NCBI RefSeq assembly: GCF_031760065.1
Contig: NZ_CP134500.1
Coordinates: forward strand, 2,914,001 to 2,978,000
Direction: 5' to 3'
DNA length: 64,000 bases
Source of the DNA: Streptomyces durocortorensis
Lineage (GTDB): Bacteria; Actinomycetota; Actinomycetes; Streptomycetales; Streptomycetaceae
Below are positions 61,549 through 64,000 of the stretch, piece by piece (within the stretch, counting starts at the first letter, position 1; each line of letters starts with the position of its first letter). A program made the translations under genes and the position numbers. Below the pieces are notes generated by a model that saw only the letters and a list, made by a program, of their open reading frames with translations, made no database searches and had not been told where the DNA came from.

Positions 61549-61570
61549 TTACCGACACCGGTACCGGTAA
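61549..61570 (-). promoter_or_regulatory. Dyad upstream of hemB
   Basis: TTACCG/CGGTAA arms (61549-61554 and 61565-61570) enclose a perfect palindrome ACCGGTACCGGT at 61557-61568. It starts 33 bases before the hemB ATG. Candidate operator; binding protein unknown. Confidence 0.45.
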
Positions 61571-61587
61571 AGGCCCCGGAAACGGTG

Positions 61588-61619
61588 GCGGGCCCGGCCG
61601 CCGAAGCGACCGGGCCCGC
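61588..61619. terminator. Hairpin terminator between the cobA-hemD fusion and hemB
   Basis: 10-bp arms GCGGGCCCGG and CCGGGCCCGC, one mismatch, three more pairs, loop CGAA region. It lies 20-52 bases beyond the minus-strand fusion-gene stop. Confidence 0.7.
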
Positions 61620-61639
61620 TCACCCTCGTACCACTATCA

Positions 61640-63310
61640 CTACGTCGTCGTCCGGCGCCTGCGCGCACCCGGGCGCCGCTCGCTCGGCCGGGTCACCGGG
61701 TCACCGGCCTCCTTCGCCGCGTCCCGGCGCTGCGCGCCGAAGGCCGCGAGCGCCTCGGCGAGCTTGTGCACCGACGGTTCCGGGGAGAGGACGTCGACCC
61801 GCAGGCCGTGCTCCTCGGCGGTCTTCGCGGTGGCGGGGCCGATGCACGCGATGACGGTCACGTTGTGCGGCTTGCCCGCGATGCCGACCAGGTTGCGGAC
61901 GGTCGAGGACGAGGTGAACAGGACCGCGTCGAAGCCGCCGCCCTTGATCGCCTCGCGGGTGTCGGCCGGCGGCGGCGAGGCGCGGACCGTGCGGTACGCG
62001 GTGACGTCGTCGACCTCCCAGCCCAGCTCGATGAGCCCGGCCACCAGGGTCTCGGTGGCGATGTCGGCGCGCGGCAGGAACACCCGGTCGATCGGGTCGA
62101 AGACCGGGTCGTAGGGCGGCCAGTCCTCCAGCAGCCCGGCGGCGGACTGCTCCCCGGAGGGCACCAGGTCGGGCTTCACGCCGAAGTCGACCAGCGCCGC
62201 GGCGGTCTGCTCGCCGACGGCCGCGACCTTGATCCCGGCGAAGGCACGGGCGTCGAGCCCGTACTCCTCGAACTTCTCCCGGACCGCCTTGACGGCGTTG
62301 ACGCTGGTGAAGGCGATCCACTCGTAGCGCCCGGTGACCAGGCCCTTTACCGCGCGCTCCATCTGCTGGGGTGTACGCGGCGGCTCGACGGCGATCGTCG
62401 GGACCTCGTGCGGCACCGCACCATAGGAACGCAGCTGGTCGGAGAGCGACGCGGCCTGCTCCTTCGTACGCGGCACGAGCACCTTCCAGCCGAACAGCTG
62501 CTTGGACTCGAACCACGCGAGCTGGTCGCGCTGGGCGACGGAGCTTCGCTCTCCGACCACGGCTATGACCGGCCGGTGGCCCTCCGGAGAGGGCAGCACC
62601 TTGGCCTGCTTGAGGACCTGGGCGATCGTCCCGAGGGTCGCCGTCCAGGTGCGCTGGCGGGTGGTGGTGCCCGCGATCGTCACGGTGAGCGGGGTGTCGG
62701 GCTTGCGGCCCGCGGAGACCAGCTCACCGGCGGCTGCCGCGACCGAGTCCAGCGTGGTGGAGACGACGGCGGTCGCGTCGCTCGCGCCGACCTCGCTCCA
62801 GCACCGGTCGGAGGCGGTACGCGCGTCGACGAAGCGGACGTCCGCGCCCTGCGCGTCGCGCAGCGGCACCCCGGCGTACGCGGGTACGCCGACGGCGTTC
62901 GCGACGCCCGGGACGACCTCGAAGGGCACCCCGGCGGCGGCGCAGGCGAGCATCTCCGCACCCGCGTCCCCGTCCAGGCCCGGGTCGCCCGCGACAGCAC
63001 GGACCACCCGCCTGCCGCCCTTCGCGGCCTCCATGACAAGATTGGCCGCATCCCTGAGAACGGGTACTCCGGCGGCTGTTGACGAGACGTCAACAACCGT
63101 CAGCTCAGGCGTGCTTACGCCTGCCCGCGCATGGCCGCGAACGACGTCGAGCACATCGGGCTCGGCGACAAGGACGTCCGCGCTCGCGAGCGCCTCGACG
63201 GCGCGCAGGGTCAGCAGTCCCGGGTCGCCGGGACCGGCGCCGAGGAAGGTGACCTGGCCTTGGGCGGACAGGACCGGAAAGTCGGATGCGGCGGGGCCGG
63301 TGGGGCTCAA
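61640..63310 (-). CDS. hemD: Uroporphyrinogen-III methyltransferase/synthase fusion (CobA-HemD)
   Basis: 556 residues. Residues 20-250 form a SUMT-like methyltransferase domain (VTFLGAGPGDPGLLTLRAVE and VVPGVANAVGVPAYAGVPL). Residues 290-530 are uroporphyrinogen-III synthase (VLVPRTKEQAASLSDQLRSYG, WIAFTSVNAVKAVREKFEEYG, VFLPRADIATETL, VTVIACIGPATAKTAEEHG). The methyltransferase loop that is usually GGDPFxFGRGxE reads AGDPGLDGDAGAE, so its activity is doubtful. The start is TTG at 63310, overlapping the hemC stop (TTGA). Confidence 0.92.
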   Translation of the reverse strand: MSPTGPAASDFPVLSAQGQVTFLGAGPGDPGLLTLRAVEALASADVLVAEPDVLDVVRGHARAGVSTPELTVVDVSSTAAGVPVLRDAANLVMEAAKGGRRVVRAVAGDPGLDGDAGAEMLACAAAGVPFEVVPGVANAVGVPAYAGVPLRDAQGADVRFVDARTASDRCWSEVGASDATAVVSTTLDSVAAAAGELVSAGRKPDTPLTVTIAGTTTRQRTWTATLGTIAQVLKQAKVLPSPEGHRPVIAVVGERSSVAQRDQLAWFESKQLFGWKVLVPRTKEQAASLSDQLRSYGAVPHEVPTIAVEPPRTPQQMERAVKGLVTGRYEWIAFTSVNAVKAVREKFEEYGLDARAFAGIKVAAVGEQTAAALVDFGVKPDLVPSGEQSAAGLLEDWPPYDPVFDPIDRVFLPRADIATETLVAGLIELGWEVDDVTAYRTVRASPPPADTREAIKGGGFDAVLFTSSSTVRNLVGIAGKPHNVTVIACIGPATAKTAEEHGLRVDVLSPEPSVHKLAEALAAFGAQRRDAAKEAGDPVTRPSERRPGARRRRTTT

Positions 63311-64000
63311 AGTGCTCGCTCCCCCATAAGACCGGCCGCACCCTTGGCAAGCATCTCGGCCGCGAGTTCGCGACCGAGGGCCGCCGCGTCGTCGTGCGAC
63401 GTGGGGACGGGACCGGTGGTGGACAGCTGTACCAGCGAGGAACCGTCGGTGGTACCGACGACTCCGCGCAGGCGCAGTTCGTTGACAACCTGTCCGTCGA
63501 CCAGGAGGTCGGCCAGCGCACCCACAGGTGCGGAGCAGCCGGCCTCCAGGGCGGCGAGCAGGGCACGCTCGGCGGTCACGGCGGCCCGGGTGTACGGGTC
63601 GTCGAGCTCGGCGAGCGCGGCGGCGAGGTCCGCGTCGGACGCGGCGCACTCGATCGCCAGGGCTCCCTGGCCGGGAGCGGGCAGGACGGTGTCGACCGGC
63701 AGGAAGTCGGTCACCTCACCGGTCCGGCCGAGACGGCTGAGCCCGGCGGCGGCGAGAACCACCGCGTCGAGCTTGCCGTCACGCACGAACCCGATCCGCG
63801 TGTCGACGTTGCCCCGGATGGGGACGGTCTCGATCCGCAGGCCGTGGGAACGCGCGTACGCGTTGAGCTGCGCCATGCGGCGCGGCGAACCGGTGCCCAC
63901 GCGGGCGCCGTCGGGCAGCTGCTCGAAGGTCAGCCCGTCCCGTGCGATCAGTGCGTCGCGCGGGTCCTCGCGCTGCGGCACGGCCGCCAGCACGAGGTCG
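63307..64000 (-). CDS. hemC: Hydroxymethylbilane synthase, C-terminal part (5' end outside window)
   Basis: The last 230 or so residues of the enzyme that builds the linear tetrapyrrole from four porphobilinogens. Present are GARVGTGSPRRMAQL, IRGNVDTRIGFVRDGKLDAV, VLPAPGQGALAIECA and the dipyrromethane cofactor Cys in EAGCSAPVGALA. Its TGA overlaps the TTG of the CobA-HemD gene, so the two are coupled. The rest of the gene lies beyond base 64000. Confidence 0.96.
   Translation of the reverse strand, partial: DLVLAAVPQREDPRDALIARDGLTFEQLPDGARVGTGSPRRMAQLNAYARSHGLRIETVPIRGNVDTRIGFVRDGKLDAVVLAAAGLSRLGRTGEVTDFLPVDTVLPAPGQGALAIECAASDADLAAALAELDDPYTRAAVTAERALLAALEAGCSAPVGALADLLVDGQVVNELRLRGVVGTTDGSSLVQLSTTGPVPTSHDDAAALGRELAAEMLAKGAAGLMGERAL

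Noticed and set aside
1..64000. CRISPR array, tRNA, rRNA, prophage or biosynthetic gene cluster
   Set aside because: I saw no regularly spaced repeats, tRNA-like cloverleaf signals, phage structural genes or PKS/NRPS modules. A tRNA and covariance-model scan would settle this.

Overview
The window is actinobacterial and almost certainly Streptomyces. It has very high G+C, strong G/C bias at third codon positions, many GTG and some TTG starts, 4-nt stop/start overlaps, and actinomycete-restricted families (DUF397 with an XRE partner, DUF3558, DUF2637, DUF4232, DUF4229, DUF4253). It reads as ordinary chromosome carrying small accessory insertions and several broken genes. No complete insertion sequence, prophage, CRISPR array, rRNA or tRNA was recognised.

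Layout. 1-7440: the end of a large ATPase/TPR regulator, a VOC protein, a membrane protein, a lipoprotein flanked by inverted IS-like fragments, a full-length enolase, MarR, two small enzymes and a type II toxin-antitoxin pair behind a 12-bp-arm palindrome. 7471-13704: a fatty-acid module (acyl-CoA synthetase, thiolase, high-molecular-weight FabG, MaoC hydratase, TetR). 13931-17954: secreted hydrolase, dicarboxylate-type symporter, DUF4229, GNAT. 18091-23891: futalosine-route menaquinone genes (mqnE and the UbiX/UbiA/UbiD-like late genes) with an Lrp/AsnC regulator. 24586-28801: cytochrome c maturation operon (TlpA/ResA, CcdA, ResB, CcsB). 28869-37610: polysaccharide deacetylase-like lipoprotein, a broken esterase, a mutase and hemL, a Ub-Mut7-C protein, an ATPase and an SDR. 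37680-43473: ABC importer with GntR regulator and HAD phosphatase. 43562-48745: RtcB, two DUF3558 lipoproteins, a decayed membrane-protein gene, DUF2637. 48840-56142: divergent lysS (class I) and argS, then XRE and DUF397 genes. 56173-60501: amidohydrolase with reductase, DUF4253, and a membrane-protein gene split by a 170-bp MITE-like element. 60506-64000: hemB, a cobA-hemD fusion and hemC.

How the genes work together. Menaquinone, cytochrome c assembly and tetrapyrrole genes all lie in the window, so much of it serves the respiratory chain: hemC, hemD, hemB and hemL make haem precursors, ResA/CcdA/ResB/CcsB attach haem to apocytochromes, and the mqn genes make the quinone. The 7.4-13.7 kb block looks like acyl-CoA activation plus reversible beta-oxidation chemistry under a TetR regulator.

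The most interesting signals are the MITE-like element, whose exact removal restores the host reading frame; the toxin-antitoxin palindrome that supplies ATG codons in both directions; outward-facing IS-like ends beside a lipoprotein stop codon; a decayed second copy of the membrane-protein family; and tandem operator-like repeats before marR. I found no convincing wholly new multi-gene system. Functions rest on motif and family recognition by eye, with no database search.
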